Origin: Agromyces sp. NDB4Y10 | GTDB lineage: Bacteria; Actinomycetota; Actinomycetes; Actinomycetales; Microbacteriaceae | NCBI RefSeq assembly: GCF_001620055.1 | Contig: NZ_LQGY01000022.1 | Location: 41,582 to 105,581 of the forward strand | Length of the DNA: 64,000 nt | Direction of reading: 5' to 3' | Notes under the pieces: model-generated | Told to the model about the DNA's origin: nothing | What the model saw: only the letters and a program-made list of their open reading frames with translations | Databases searched by the model: none | In this document: piece by piece, positions 63,632 to 64,000 of the stretch | How the letters are laid out: each line of letters begins with the position of its first letter | How positions within the stretch are numbered: position 1 is the stretch's first letter | Translations under genes and position numbers: made by a program

Positions 63632-64000
63632 ATGAGCGAATCCGTCAGCCTCCCGGCACTCGGTGAGAGTGTCACGGAGGGCACGGTCACCCGCTGGCTG
63701 AAGAACGTGGGAGACCGTGTCGAGGTCGACGAGCCGCTGCTCGAGGTCTCGACCGACAAGGTCGACACCGAGATCCCGTCGCCCGTCGCGGGCGTCATCG
63801 AGGCGATCCTCGTCCAGGAGGACGAGACCGTCGAGGTGGGCACCGCCCTCGTCACGATCGGTGACGGCTCCGGCGCGGAGTCCGGTGAGGCGCAGCCCGC
63901 GGAGTCCGGTGAGGCGCAGCCCGCCGAGACCCCCCAGGCGGAGGCGCCGGCCGCCGAGGCGCAGCCCGCCGAGGCGCCCACCGCATCGCCCGTCGAGCAG
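63632..64000 (+). CDS. sucB: 2-oxoacid dehydrogenase E2 (dihydrolipoamide acyltransferase), N-terminal part
   Basis: Only the first 123 codons are inside the window. They encode one complete lipoyl domain ([20 protein letters not shown]; lipoylated Lys in [12 protein letters not shown] near residue 45) followed by an Ala/Pro/Glu/Gln-rich swinging linker. The linker has two exact ESGEAQPA repeats. The LGESVTEG start is typical of succinyltransferase-type or actinobacterial fused E2 proteins, so sucB/odhB/aceF cannot be separated. ATG 63632 follows GAAGGAGA. Confidence 0.9.
   Translation, partial: MSESVSLPALGESVTEGTVTRWLKNVGDRVEVDEPLLEVSTDKVDTEIPSPVAGVIEAILVQEDETVEVGTALVTIGDGSGAESGEAQPAESGEAQPAETPQAEAPAAEAQPAEAPTASPVEQ
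63878..63925 (+). repeat. 24-bp tandem repeat in the E2 linker
   Basis: Two copies of GAGTCCGGTGAGGCGCAGCC plus four more bases (63878-63901 and 63902-63925), differing only in the last base, encoding ESGEAQPA twice. Likely a recent slippage duplication in a flexible linker. Confidence 0.85.

Overview
The window is high-GC (about 70% by eye), densely coded chromosomal DNA from an actinobacterium. RbpA, PafB/PafC, HelY, DnaE2-ImuB-ImuA', the haem-copper oxidase/bc1 set (ctaE-qcrCAB, ctaCDF), GTG/TTG starts and TAnnnT minus-10 boxes set 6-8 nt before start codons all fit Actinomycetota. Gene content and order suggest Microbacteriaceae (Agromyces-like). That placement is an inference from gene order, not a measured phylogeny. 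I see no insertion sequence, prophage, CRISPR array or rRNA operon, and only one tRNA gene.

Layout. 1-4000: SOS mutasome (imuA'-imuB-dnaE2, minus strand, dnaE2 cut by the window edge) behind a perfect SOS box. 4000-4400: repeat-bearing spacer, terminator and tRNA-Leu(GAG). 4500-7800: M20 peptidase, uppP, PAC2 protein. 7800-17800: HAD hydrolase, trmI, FKBP lipoprotein, pafB, pafC, tatA, tatC, helY, lnt. This is the usual frame of the actinobacterial Pup-proteasome locus, but mpa, dop, pup, prcBA and pafA are not in it. 17800-20400: rbpA, GDPD, SPFH protein, nfeD (minus). 20500-24000: SDR, HdeD-like protein, PlsC-like acyltransferase, patatin-like phospholipase. 24000-29500: RecQ-type helicase, then an AraC-VOC-UvrA2-DUF1801 run that looks like a DNA-damage/drug tolerance cassette. 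29500-31700: tiny ORF, zinc-ribbon protein, self-regulated MerR gene and its membrane-protein partner. 31700-36800: glycerol/dihydroxyacetone cluster (dhaKLM minus, glpF-glpK plus). 36800-47500: trpD, ctaE-qcrC-qcrA-qcrB, two methyltransferases, ctaF-ctaD-ctaC, erpA. 47500-55600: M20 dipeptidase, DUF3043 protein, phosphodiesterase-like protein, parC and parE. 55600-60600: DUF7455 protein, a GatD-like and a MurT-like gene directly behind sigA, and a second PAC2 protein. 60600-64000: pepA, lpdA and the start of a 2-oxoacid dehydrogenase E2 gene.

Most striking point. The MurT/GatD pair (55986-57973) keeps overall family features, but GatD has Gly-Thr where the glutaminase nucleophile Cys belongs, and MurT contains no cysteine at all, so the family's Cys4 zinc ribbon is gone. 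Microbacteriaceae make group-B peptidoglycan, in which the D-Glu alpha-carboxyl that MurT-GatD normally amidates is instead the cross-bridge attachment point. The pair may therefore have been repurposed to load the bridge amino acid or diamine. This is a hypothesis.

Regulation. Many genes here start at or within 8 nt of a minus-10-like hexamer, which indicates widespread leaderless transcription. In at least three places the upstream gene's TAG stop codon is also the first half of the next gene's minus-10 box.
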